Source: an uncultured Oscillibacter sp. (GTDB lineage Bacteria > Bacillota > Clostridia > Oscillospirales > Oscillospiraceae). From it: a stretch of 5,811 bases of DNA. Each line of letters opens with the position of its first letter. The first letter of the stretch is position 1. Position numbers and translations under genes: made by a program. The notes beneath the pieces are model-generated. The model ran no database searches, was not told the origin of the DNA, and was given only the letters and a program-made list of their open reading frames with translations. Shown here one piece after another: positions 1-5,811 of the stretch. Where the stretch lies: contig CAJOFP010000048.1 of assembly GCA_905233795.1 (NCBI GenBank), forward strand, positions 1-5,811. The letters run 5' to 3'.

Positions 1-95
1 CCCAGAAAAGCCGCCAGTTCTTTTATTTGATACCCCTCCTGAATACGATCCGCGACCCAGAACCATTGCCGCTCCGATAAAAGGGAATTCGCCAT
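1..95 (-). CDS. Small putative helix-turn-helix protein, 3' end beyond window (partial)
   Basis: The ATG at 95-93 follows a strong GGGAGG ribosome binding site with a 6-nt spacer and opens a frame with no stop to the window edge (31 codons plus two bases). The visible protein begins MANSLLSERQ and continues with WFWVADRIQEG and YQIKELAAFLG. The segment EGYQIKELAAFLG resembles the first two helices of a helix-turn-helix (a 'G-y-s-i-x-E-L-A-x-x-L-G' pattern as in resolvase or homeodomain-like HTHs), with an aromatic helix before it. The recognition helix would lie outside the window. A competing ATG at 100-98 is only 1 nt from the ribosome binding site and gives 25 codons, so it was not chosen. 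The gene follows the hub protein after 61 bp. It could be a small regulator or a small phage protein of unknown role; the family is not recognised with certainty. Confidence 0.6.
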   Translation of the reverse strand, partial: MANSLLSERQWFWVADRIQEGYQIKELAAFL

Positions 96-101
96 TTCAT
101 G

Positions 102-107
102 CCTCCC
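102..107 (-). promoter_or_regulatory. Ribosome binding site for the partial left-edge gene
   Basis: On the minus strand the sequence reads GGGAGG, six bases before the ATG at 95-93. This spacing decides between two nearby ATGs: the one at 100-98 sits only one base away and would be sterically poor. The surrounding 61-bp gap (96-156) is AT-rich and holds no hairpin or convincing promoter, so this gene is probably translated from the tail operon message. Confidence 0.7.
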
Positions 108-156
108 GCGATGATTGAAAATCCGTTAAATATTTTTGATTATTATTCCGGGCATA

Positions 157-2736
157 TTACCATGTGATTACGGTTTCATGCCCGGACGGGTCTGTGATTT
201 TCACGGGACGTTGATTACTGTCAAACTGAACCTGATAAGAAAGCGTATTTGATAAGCCGTCGCGTTTTTCGGTAAAACTTCCGTTATTCCAGTTCGAGAA
301 ATTTAATTGGCTGGTTTTGCGTGAGCCAATTAAATCCATATAGCCGTCTGACCCCATTTTGACGCCGAGTTCTTTTCCCGCGGGATTGATATAAAGCACA
401 TCAAATCCGTTTGTCGTCTTGGCGATTTTGGCGTAATTATAGCCCTGCGCGTTTCCCGCGCCATATATATCCACAGGTTCGTATATATTATTACTTGAAT
501 TTAACTCAAATTTAATCCGGCGTTTGACGGTTTCCTGATATTTATAAATATATACGGGCCAATCTGTCGGCGTTGTGCTTGTAAATACTCTTTCGCCGCT
601 TGTCGTGACGGGATAACCGGACGCGTCGCGGGACAGACCGGATATGCTGCGCGACCAGTATAACAAATCCCCGGCGGGACTTTTCGCCTGTTCCCGGTTT
701 CCCGTGCATTCGCCGGAAATAAACGCAAGTTCCTGCTCTTGAATATGGATATAATTATCATCGGATCTGTCTTGATTTAAATATTTTATAATCCGTCTGG
801 AAGTTGACAGGCGATTCACGGCTAAATCGGCGATTTCGCCGGACGGCGCGTATAAAGCGTCCGTCAGATTTTCGCCGTTAATCGATTCATAGCCGATAAG
901 TTCCATCGTCCCGTCGTTGTTCATCTTGACGCCTATATCAGTTCCCGTGTTTGGCGTATACAAAATCTCCGCGCCGTTCGTGGACTTGCGAATTTTCAGC
1001 TGATTAGTTCCTGTCTGATTTCCCGCTCCAAAAGTATCAACGACACTGTAAATGGGAAGATTTTCGTTATCTCCCGCGGATTCCAATTCAAAGGCGATGG
1101 AACGCTTAACCTGTTCGATATAAGGATAAACGTAAACCGGCCAATCGGTTCGCTCCGTCGTGGTGTAAACTTGGACGCTGTCCCCGGATTCGTCGGTTAC
1201 GACGGGATAGCCGTTGACGCCGGTCTGGATTACGCCGTCGCCATCCGGATCGGGATTGGTTTTCCAGAAAAGCGGCAGACCGTCCGGATCGTCGGCCTGT
1301 ACGCGCCCGTTAGGATTGGTACAGATTCCGGCGATAAATTGCAGTTGTTCTTCCTGTATCTTAATGTAATTGTCATCGGACGCGTCCCCGGAGAGATACT
1401 TGGCGATACGCCGCGACGTACTGAGTCTGTCCACGCGCAGATCGGCGAAATCGCCGCGTGAGGCGTATAACGCTTCTGTGGTAATCGCGTTTAAAATCGT
1501 CGTGTCATTAAAAATATTGGTAATATTTCCAACGTCATCCCGAATAGAATCCAAGTCCTCATTCAGATTGTCGTCCTGTTCATCAATCAGCTTTTCAATA
1601 TGTTCCTGTACGACTTTAATCGTTCTGTTCGCGGAAGACGTATAACTCTTTTTTCGTTCCGTGACGCCGAAAGTCACGGTGTCCAGTTCCGGCTGAGTCA
1701 GATGATAGACGCGCTTCGCCACGGTGAAATAACGGTCCATACCGTGCGGTTCGCTGAAAACCCGGACTTTCGTGTTTTTTCGTATAGGCCGTATGTCATA
1801 ACCCAGACCGTGCATATCCACGGCGGTCAGTTCCAGCGTCATGGTCTCGTACTGACCGTCCGTAAGCCATTTCTCGCCCGCCGCTTTCAGATTCGCCGGA
1901 ACGGTGTAATCTCCCAGTTCCAACGTCTTGAGAATTAAGCCGTATTTTTCAATCGCTTTGTCAAGCCGCAGAATCTCACTGCCGTCGTTTACTTCCGCGA
2001 TAGTCAGATACGCGTCCAGAGCGGCGATTTCCGTTTCTTCCAAGGGCGCGCCGAGCGGAATACAGGCTGTGGCGATTTCGGTATAATCCGTCTCTTTGGC
2101 GTAATCCAAAAGATTTTCACCGAGGCTGATAGTCTGATCGGACTCCGGCAAATCATTTTCGGCGATAAGATCAAGATAGCGGACGCCGTTCTCAAGCCGG
2201 ACGCGCAGATGTCCGCCGAGCCGGTCGATGATTTTATCTTGGATGTCGTCCAGCGTCGTCTCCCGATTGGTATACCGGAACAGCGTGGTATTTTCATCGT
2301 CCGCGACAGTCACATTCCCAACATGAAAAGTCTTGTCAATCGGTCCGTGATCCGTGACCTGCCGGTTGTGTTCTTCTATTAACAGCGTGAAAAACGCGGC
2401 GGGCGTAATATCATGCAGTTCCCGGCGCGGTTGGATGGAATCATACAGAAAAGCCAGTTCTCCCTCACAGAGGAACGTCCGGGTACGGTACAAATCCTCA
2501 CTGTCGCTGACGGGACGCCCGCGAAAAATTTCCTCATCGCCGTCATAAACGCGAATATCGGATGACAGGCCGACGATTTTGTCTATATACGGATGGTCAA
2601 AAGAAACGCTGAATCGAAACGATCCCGGATGGCTGTCTTCCGTTTCCAATTCATCGTCAAAGACGCGCAGATCGTTGGATTCCGGGTCATGCAGCGCGTA
2701 ATTCCGACCGCCATAAAAACAGATGACTTTATACAT
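157..2736 (-). CDS. Tail hub / tail-tip protein (Tal-like phage minor structural protein)
   Basis: This 859-residue protein would close the tail tube below Dit and project the distal tail-tip domains. Residues 1 to about 368 look like the conserved N-terminal hub region of 'phage minor structural protein' (TIGR01665 / prophage tail endopeptidase-type N-terminus), with the family-like stretch IRVYDGDEEIFRGR near 61-74 and CEGELAFLYDSIQP near 90-103. About 371-409 is a charged coiled-coil linker with hydrophobics at heptad spacing. Residues about 423-617 and 628-806 are two tandem copies of one domain. Residues 810-859 form a separate C-terminal segment ending GRP-like/DPSGHETVITW. I see no recognisable peptidase, lysozyme or amidase motif, so 'lysin' is not claimed. 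The start is chosen at ATG 2736-2734, 8 nt from the GAGGGGG ribosome binding site and overlapping the Dit stop in TGATG; a GTG just upstream at 2739-2737 (5-nt spacing, GTGA overlap) would add one residue. The hub role is inferred from family and synteny. Confidence 0.9.
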   Translation of the reverse strand: MYKVICFYGGRNYALHDPESNDLRVFDDELETEDSHPGSFRFSVSFDHPYIDKIVGLSSDIRVYDGDEEIFRGRPVSDSEDLYRTRTFLCEGELAFLYDSIQPRRELHDITPAAFFTLLIEEHNRQVTDHGPIDKTFHVGNVTVADDENTTLFRYTNRETTLDDIQDKIIDRLGGHLRVRLENGVRYLDLIAENDLPESDQTISLGENLLDYAKETDYTEIATACIPLGAPLEETEIAALDAYLTIAEVNDGSEILRLDKAIEKYGLILKTLELGDYTVPANLKAAGEKWLTDGQYETMTLELTAVDMHGLGYDIRPIRKNTKVRVFSEPHGMDRYFTVAKRVYHLTQPELDTVTFGVTERKKSYTSSANRTIKVVQEHIEKLIDEQDDNLNEDLDSIRDDVGNITNIFNDTTILNAITTEALYASRGDFADLRVDRLSTSRRIAKYLSGDASDDNYIKIQEEQLQFIAGICTNPNGRVQADDPDGLPLFWKTNPDPDGDGVIQTGVNGYPVVTDESGDSVQVYTTTERTDWPVYVYPYIEQVKRSIAFELESAGDNENLPIYSVVDTFGAGNQTGTNQLKIRKSTNGAEILYTPNTGTDIGVKMNNDGTMELIGYESINGENLTDALYAPSGEIADLAVNRLSTSRRIIKYLNQDRSDDNYIHIQEQELAFISGECTGNREQAKSPAGDLLYWSRSISGLSRDASGYPVTTSGERVFTSTTPTDWPVYIYKYQETVKRRIKFELNSSNNIYEPVDIYGAGNAQGYNYAKIAKTTNGFDVLYINPAGKELGVKMGSDGYMDLIGSRKTSQLNFSNWNNGSFTEKRDGLSNTLSYQVQFDSNQRPVKITDPSGHETVITW
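319..855 (-). repeat. Tandem domain copy 2 in hub protein
   Basis: Residues about 628-806 repeat the domain of copy 1. Landmarks are LYAPSGEIADL, RLSTSRRIIKYL, SDDNYIHIQEQELAFI, TDWPVYIYKY, VKRRIKFEL, GAGN, KTTNGFDVLY and LGVKMGSDGYMDLIG. The blocks RLSTSRRI, SDDNYI, TDWPVY, GAGN and GVKM are identical between copies. About ten residues link it to copy 1. DNA identity is patchy, so the duplication is old or the copies were acquired separately. Confidence 0.9.
886..1470 (-). repeat. Tandem domain copy 1 in hub protein
   Basis: Residues about 423-617 of the hub protein form the first copy of a repeated domain. Landmarks in order are LYASRGDFADL, RLSTSRRIAKYL, SDDNYIKIQEEQLQFI, TDWPVYVYPY, VKRSIAFEL, GAGN, KSTNGAEILY and IGVKMNNDGTMELIG. 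Each landmark recurs in the same order in copy 2. This copy is longer because it holds an extra Asp/Gly-rich loop around residues 478-518. It directly follows the coiled-coil linker. Similar DDNYI...IQ...FI / WPV...Y..Y domains occur in hub proteins of clostridial phages as I recall them; their function is not established here. Confidence 0.9.
1228..1251 (-). other. Calcium-loop-like DxDxDGxI motif in hub protein copy 1
   Basis: The codons read DPDGDGVI (residues 496-503), placing Asp at 496, 498 and 500, Gly at 501 and Ile at 503. This fits the first eight positions of an EF-hand or dockerin-type calcium loop. The acidic residue expected at loop position 12 is missing (Val 507), so a true EF-hand is unlikely. 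Copy 2 of the domain lacks the motif. Metal binding is inference from the pattern alone. Confidence 0.4.
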
Positions 2737-3491
2737 CACAGAATCCCCCTCTCATAACGGATTCTCACCTGTCCCGAACCGGTAAATTGAAGCTCGTTCA
2801 AGCCGTCCGCGAGGTGAAATTCCCGGACAAGATTTGTCCCCGCCGCAAGATCGACGCTGATTTCATGGAACGTCGCGGTCATAGCCGCGCCGGTTTCCAT
2901 ATCAATATAAATTTCTCCGTTATAATCCGCTCCGCGAAGATTTACGGTCTTGGAATCCGTGACAGATACAATGATGTCCTCGAATTCCAACTTGTACGGG
3001 AAAGCGTCCTCGCAGGAAAAAGTAATATAAGAACTGACCTCGCCGTTTTTCTGTGGGGTGATTAAAAATCTGCCTTTGTAATACCGGCGCGGATCCGTAC
3101 TGAATTCCAGTCGGCTTTCCGTACCGTTGAAACGCCGAAGAAGCCGCGATAAAATTTGATGATAATCCTCATAGGGATTGTTTCGGATGTGAAACACGGC
3201 GCTGACAGGACGGGAGATATAATTCACTCTTCCGTTTAACGCAAGCGTGGCGTCCAGTTTTCCCGGACGACCCGGCACGTCGATGGTCCGTATTAATGGA
3301 ACGGGCGCTCCGACATCGTAAGAGACGAGATTTAAACCGTATTCATGAGCCAGATTGGTTCCGTCCAGTTCCCAATAATACGATTTGGCGCCCGTCATCA
3401 GATTCCAGTCATGCGCCCTGACAAACGCGCCCGTCCGTCTTTCAATCGTTTTTTGAATTTCGTCATCTACCGACACATGAATTTCATACAC
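2736..3491 (-). CDS. dit: Distal tail protein (Dit), Sipho_tail family
   Basis: This 251-residue protein would form the hexameric ring at the tail tip that joins the tail tube to the hub protein and to receptor-binding parts. Visible family features are the N-terminal Dit core from about residue 38 (YYWELDGTNLAHEYGLNLVS), a PGRPGKLDATLALNGRV motif at 73-89, the helix PYEDYHQILSRLLRRF at 106-121, and DPRRYYKGRFLITP at 133-146 followed by SYITFSCEDAFPYK. The C-terminal half (about 170-251) is beta-rich and ends RIRYERGIL, as in the C-terminal domain of many clostridial Dits. The start is GTG at 3491-3489, supported by GGAAAGGGG 8 nt upstream; the next Met (residue 32, at 3398) has no ribosome binding site. 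That start gives about 35 charged residues before the usual Dit beginning, which is somewhat long. It lies 2 bp after the tape measure stop and overlaps the hub start by one base. The Pfam assignment is from memory of the family (PF05709-like). Confidence 0.9.
   Translation of the reverse strand: MYEIHVSVDDEIQKTIERRTGAFVRAHDWNLMTGAKSYYWELDGTNLAHEYGLNLVSYDVGAPVPLIRTIDVPGRPGKLDATLALNGRVNYISRPVSAVFHIRNNPYEDYHQILSRLLRRFNGTESRLEFSTDPRRYYKGRFLITPQKNGEVSSYITFSCEDAFPYKLEFEDIIVSVTDSKTVNLRGADYNGEIYIDMETGAAMTATFHEISVDLAAGTNLVREFHLADGLNELQFTGSGQVRIRYERGIL
2745..2752 (-). promoter_or_regulatory. Ribosome binding site for the hub protein gene
   Basis: The minus strand reads AGAGGGGG inside the last codons of the Dit gene. 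The spacer is 8 nt to the ATG at 2736-2734 and 5 nt to the GTG at 2739-2737. The 8-nt spacing matches the one before Dit, which favours the ATG. Being within the upstream gene, it implies translational coupling between Dit and the hub protein. Confidence 0.7.
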
Positions 3492-3493
3492 GG

Positions 3494-5811
3494 CTAATTC
3501 CCCTTTCCGCGACGGTTTTCCCGGCTGTCGATTTTATACAGCGCGTGGTTGACGGCGGGCGCGATCTGATTGGCGATTTCTTTCGTACCCACATGCAAAT
3601 GAATATGATTTTCCGTTTTGGCGTCGCCCTCCAGATGTCCTGTGACGCTGATTTCCTGACGCCCGCGGCGTTCCGCGACCGCCTGTTCGTACTGTCCCGA
3701 TATGGTTTTTCGCAGACTGACGCCGCCGGTCTCCATATCCACAACAGAACGCGCTTCGTCGGTCAGTTTCCGCGTTTTTTGCCTATCCCATGTCAACGCG
3801 TCCTGAGTTCGCCTGACAGACTTTGACGCGGCGGACTCAAGAGCGGGAGTACCATTTTCCAGTCCTTTCTCACCGCCTTCCAAAACGCGGCGGAACGCCT
3901 TTTCCGCCCAGTGTGACGGACTGCGTTCGTCAAATCCGGACCTGCCTGTGAATTTGTCCATGATTTTTCCGACGAATCCGCCGACATTGGACAGAAAATT
4001 TCCCGCCATTCCGGTAATGCCGTTCCAAATTCCGTTAAGCAAGGCTTTTCCGATTCCGGCCCAGTCGATACTCAAGAATTTATCTTTTGCCGTGGTTGCG
4101 ATATTTTTCAGCGCTTCCGGGATTGTATTTTTAAGATTAACAAGGCCGTTTTTAATAAAATCAATAATGGATTTGCCGACGCCTTTCCAATCGATATTTT
4201 TAATGAAATTTTTCGCGTTTTCGCCGATGTTTTTCAATGCGTTGGGGATTTCCGTTTTTAACGCGGTAATCCCATTTTTAATAAACGTAATAATGTTTTT
4301 CCCCAGCGCGAGCCAGTTGAACGCCGTGATAACATCGACAATCGCCTTGATAATCTTGGGAAATTCCGCGATTAAAGTCGGAATCGCTTTCACAATGCCG
4401 ACAATCAGCGTCATAATAATCTCAATGCCCGCCGCGATGATTTTGGGGGCGTTGTCGTTAATGCACCCGGCGATATTGGAGATAATCGTCGGGACGTTCT
4501 GAATCAGCGTCGGAATGCTGTCCGCGAAACCTTTGGCCAGATTTTTTAACAAATCAAGACCGGCGTCCACAAGTTTTCCGGCGTTCTCCCGGATACTGCC
4601 CGACAGACTGACCAGCGCTTCCAGTCCCGCTTTGAGCAGTTCCGGAAGATTGTCTCTCAAATATCCGCCGAAATTTTTCATGACGCTCGCGGCGGCGTCG
4701 GCAATTTTCGGCAGGTTCGTTACAATCCCTTCGGAAAGCGTTTCAAGCAGTCGGACGCCCATAGACGCCATCTCCGGGAGCGCGTCCCCGACGCCCTGTA
4801 ACAACGTAATGACGATAGCCGACGCGCTTTCCAATATGGACGTCGCGTTGTCCGTCAGGGATTGACACAAGCCGAATATCATTTTCTGTCCGGTCTGTAC
4901 GAGTTCCGGCATACGCTCCGCGAATCCCGTCAGAAATTGTGTGAACAGTTCAATCGCCGCGATTCCAAAGTCTCCGGTCAGCGACAGAACCGCCGTGACA
5001 AAGGACTGAACCAGTTCCACACCGGCGGCGGAAAACGCCTCGCCGTTGTCGAGAACCGCCTGAATGAACGAGCCGGTCAGACTGACCGCCGCGTCGATCA
5101 GCGCGGGCGCGGCGTCAACGGTCATCACAGCGATTTGCGCGAATACGCCTCCGGCGGCGGTTACAAGACCGTCAAATCCGCCGTTCTGAAACGCTTCCGT
5201 TACTTCTCGGACGCTCTGTACGCCAAACTTGGCGTAATCCCGAAGCGACGGCGTCAATTCGTCGCTGATCCGGATTTTCAGCGTTTCCAGCGCGGACCCC
5301 AGCGTGGTCAGATCGCCCTGAAGATTGTCCTCGGCAATCGCGGCCATTTCCGCCGCCGCGCTGTACCCGGTCAGTTCGTCCGTGCAGTTCGCAATCGCGT
5401 TGTGGACTTTTTCAATGTCTTTTGGCGCGGCGTTAATCAAAGCCAGCCACCCGGTCATGGCTTCCTGCCCGAATAACGCATAGGCCGCTTCCGCCTGCTC
5501 CGTTTCTGACAATCCCGCGAACGCCTCACGGAGTACGTCGACTGACTCGTTCAGGCTTCGCATATTGCCTTCCGTGTCCGTCAGAATCAATCCCTGCTGG
5601 AACGCGGTTTTTGATTCGCCGTTCTGCGCCGCTTCCAGATTGCTGTACGCCAGTTCAAGATCATTCTGGACTTTCTCCAGCGACAGCATGGCTTTTTCGG
5701 TCTGAGAGGAATCCGCGCCGTATTTCTCCAGCGCGTCGTTATAATTAATTTGCGCTTTTTCAAGGTCCAGAAGTTTATTGTTGACTTTGTTCTGGGCTTT
5801 TTCGATTTTTG
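3494..5811 (-). CDS. Phage tail tape measure protein, TP901 type (partial, N-terminus beyond window)
   Basis: The tape measure protein sits in the tail tube lumen, fixes tail length and is ejected with the DNA. The frame is open to the right edge, giving 771 residues plus the stop; the Met at 5689 is internal because the frame upstream is clearly coding and that ATG has no ribosome binding site. Counting from the first full codon at 5809, residues 1 to about 65 are a coiled coil with repeated LEKAQ-like units. About 85-205 resemble the TP901 core (ALFGQEAMTGWLALINAAP, DNLQGDLTTLGSALE, LTPSLRDYAKFG). Residues 234-497 are twelve hydrophobic 22-residue repeats. About 499-620 are three 42-residue Trp-anchored repeats. 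Then come the common SPSHWAEKAF segment (about 630-639), a charged helical linker, and the C-terminal block HIHLHVGTKEIANQIAP. Stop is TAG, 2 bp before dit. Hydrophobic stretches could insert in the host membrane during ejection, which is known for the family and inferred here. Confidence 0.93.
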   Translation of the reverse strand, partial: KIEKAQNKVNNKLLDLEKAQINYNDALEKYGADSSQTEKAMLSLEKVQNDLELAYSNLEAAQNGESKTAFQQGLILTDTEGNMRSLNESVDVLREAFAGLSETEQAEAAYALFGQEAMTGWLALINAAPKDIEKVHNAIANCTDELTGYSAAAEMAAIAEDNLQGDLTTLGSALETLKIRISDELTPSLRDYAKFGVQSVREVTEAFQNGGFDGLVTAAGGVFAQIAVMTVDAAPALIDAAVSLTGSFIQAVLDNGEAFSAAGVELVQSFVTAVLSLTGDFGIAAIELFTQFLTGFAERMPELVQTGQKMIFGLCQSLTDNATSILESASAIVITLLQGVGDALPEMASMGVRLLETLSEGIVTNLPKIADAAASVMKNFGGYLRDNLPELLKAGLEALVSLSGSIRENAGKLVDAGLDLLKNLAKGFADSIPTLIQNVPTIISNIAGCINDNAPKIIAAGIEIIMTLIVGIVKAIPTLIAEFPKIIKAIVDVITAFNWLALGKNIITFIKNGITALKTEIPNALKNIGENAKNFIKNIDWKGVGKSIIDFIKNGLVNLKNTIPEALKNIATTAKDKFLSIDWAGIGKALLNGIWNGITGMAGNFLSNVGGFVGKIMDKFTGRSGFDERSPSHWAEKAFRRVLEGGEKGLENGTPALESAASKSVRRTQDALTWDRQKTRKLTDEARSVVDMETGGVSLRKTISGQYEQAVAERRGRQEISVTGHLEGDAKTENHIHLHVGTKEIANQIAPAVNHALYKIDSRENRRGKGN
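3500..3508 (-). promoter_or_regulatory. Ribosome binding site for dit
   Basis: The minus strand reads GGAAAGGGG within the final codons of the tape measure gene (encoding ..RGKGN), with 8 nt to the GTG start at 3491-3489. The tape measure TAG stop lies inside the spacer. This site supports the non-ATG start and suggests that ribosomes finishing the tape measure can reinitiate on dit. Confidence 0.75.
3950..4315 (-). repeat. Three Trp-anchored 42-residue repeats in the tape measure protein
   Basis: Trp codons at 4315, 4189 and 4063 are exactly 126 bp apart. Each begins a unit of the form W-x-x-x-G-K-x-I/L-I/L, followed by FIKNG, an IP.ALKNI segment and a lysine-rich helix ending in I-D. Units 1 and 2 are close (FIKNGITALK / FIKNGLVNLK; IPNALKNI / IPEALKNI). 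Unit 3 keeps W-AGIGKALL-NGI-WNGI but then diverges into Gly-rich sequence before the SPSHW segment. These units are markedly AT-rich and Lys/Ile/Asn-rich compared with the 22-residue array. Confidence 0.87.
4319..5110 (-). repeat. Twelve gapless 22-residue repeats in the tape measure protein
   Basis: Starting at APALIDAA, the protein can be cut into twelve consecutive 22-residue units with no insertion or deletion. Pro is at unit position 2 in eight units, position 4 is always a large hydrophobic, position 8 is Ala or Gly in ten units, and Asn ends six units. Typical units contain LPELLKAGLEALVSLSGSI or APKIIAAGIEIIMTLIVGI. The spacing fits two 11-residue helical units, a periodicity known for tape measure proteins. 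The array stops exactly before the Asn-Trp that begins the next repeat class. Confidence 0.88.

Larger units (their letters stand above)
1..5811 (-). mobile_element. Phage/prophage tail module (tape measure, Dit, hub protein, partial small gene)
   Basis: All supported genes lie on one strand in the order tape measure, Dit, Tal-like hub protein, which is the standard synteny of siphophages of Gram-positive bacteria. Genes are separated by 2 bp or overlap, as expected of a late structural operon. Neither end of the element is in the window: there is no integrase, attachment site, head gene or lysis gene, so free phage and integrated prophage cannot be told apart. That this is phage structural DNA is well supported; the clostridial-type host is inferred from protein style only. 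Confidence 0.93.

Noticed and set aside
23..100. Alternative 25-codon frame from the ATG at 100-98
   Set aside because: The ATG is only one base from the ribosome binding site and the frame ends at a TAA at 25-23. The ATG at 95-93 has correct spacing and an open, protein-like frame.
96..156. Possible terminator or promoter between the hub gene and the left-edge gene
   Set aside because: The 61-bp gap is AT-rich but has no stem-loop followed by a T-run, and no paired -35/-10 elements that I could support.
1171..1938. Several overlapping plus-strand frames opposite the hub gene
   Set aside because: All are short, overlap each other and the well-supported hub gene, and show no domain.
3484..3744. 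Second minus-strand frame overlapping the tape measure/Dit junction
   Set aside because: It is an out-of-frame shadow with Arg/Ser-rich sequence. The junction is fully explained by the tape measure stop and the dit start.
3948..4502. Plus-strand open frame of 184 codons with hydrophobic stretches resembling membrane segments
   Set aside because: It is the antisense of the Ile/Lys/Asn-rich repeats of the tape measure protein. Its hydrophobicity follows from those codons, and no ribosome binding site or family match is visible.
4319..5110. Tape measure hydrophobic repeats read as a multi-pass membrane transporter
   Set aside because: The strict 22-residue period, the flanking TP901 core and SPSHW segment, and the position before dit all identify a tape measure protein.
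4862..5476. Plus-strand open frame of 204 codons opposite the tape measure gene
   Set aside because: It lies wholly within a strongly supported minus-strand gene. Its product is rich in Arg and Gln with no recognisable domain, as expected of a shadow of Ala/Leu-rich codons.
5687..5689. ATG as a possible true start of the tape measure gene
   Set aside because: The same frame stays open to the window edge with coiled-coil sequence matching what follows (LEKAQ, LEKVQ, LEAAQ), and no ribosome binding site precedes this ATG.

Overview
The window is a piece of the tail-morphogenesis module of a long-tailed phage or prophage. All supported genes are on the minus strand, so they are transcribed from right to left. 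The gene order is the canonical one for tailed phages infecting low-GC Gram-positive bacteria: tape measure protein, then distal tail protein (Dit), then tail hub/tail-tip protein (Tal-like, 'phage minor structural protein'). The protein styles (TP901-type tape measure, Sipho_tail Dit, TIGR01665-type hub) point to a siphophage or prophage of a Firmicutes host, probably clostridial. The host cannot be fixed from this segment, and no integration site or host gene is visible.

Layout, right to left. Positions 5811 to 3494 hold the C-terminal 771 residues of a tape measure protein whose start lies beyond the right edge. It has a coiled coil, a TP901-like core, twelve gapless 22-residue repeats, three Trp-anchored 42-residue repeats and a conserved C-terminal tail. 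Two bases after its stop, a GTG-started Dit gene (3491 to 2736) begins. Its stop overlaps the start of the hub protein by one base (TGATG; 2736 to 157). The hub protein has an N-terminal baseplate-hub domain, a coiled-coil linker, two tandem copies of a roughly 180-195 residue domain, and a short C-terminal segment resembling an RHS/YD motif. After a 61-bp AT-rich gap, a new gene with a good ribosome binding site starts at 95 and runs off the left edge. Its first 31 residues look like the start of a small helix-turn-helix protein.

The three tail genes are tightly packed and each downstream start has a purine-rich Shine-Dalgarno sequence 8 nt upstream, so they are almost certainly co-transcribed. 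In the virion, the tape measure would set tail length, Dit would form the ring at the tail tip, and the hub protein would close the tube and carry the distal, possibly receptor-facing, domains. I found no RNA gene, CRISPR array, insertion sequence, terminator or convincing promoter. The window is a recognisable phage tail module rather than a new system. Its most notable points are the duplicated hub-protein domain (one copy with a calcium-loop-like insertion), the exact two-layer repeat architecture of the tape measure, and the edge gene.
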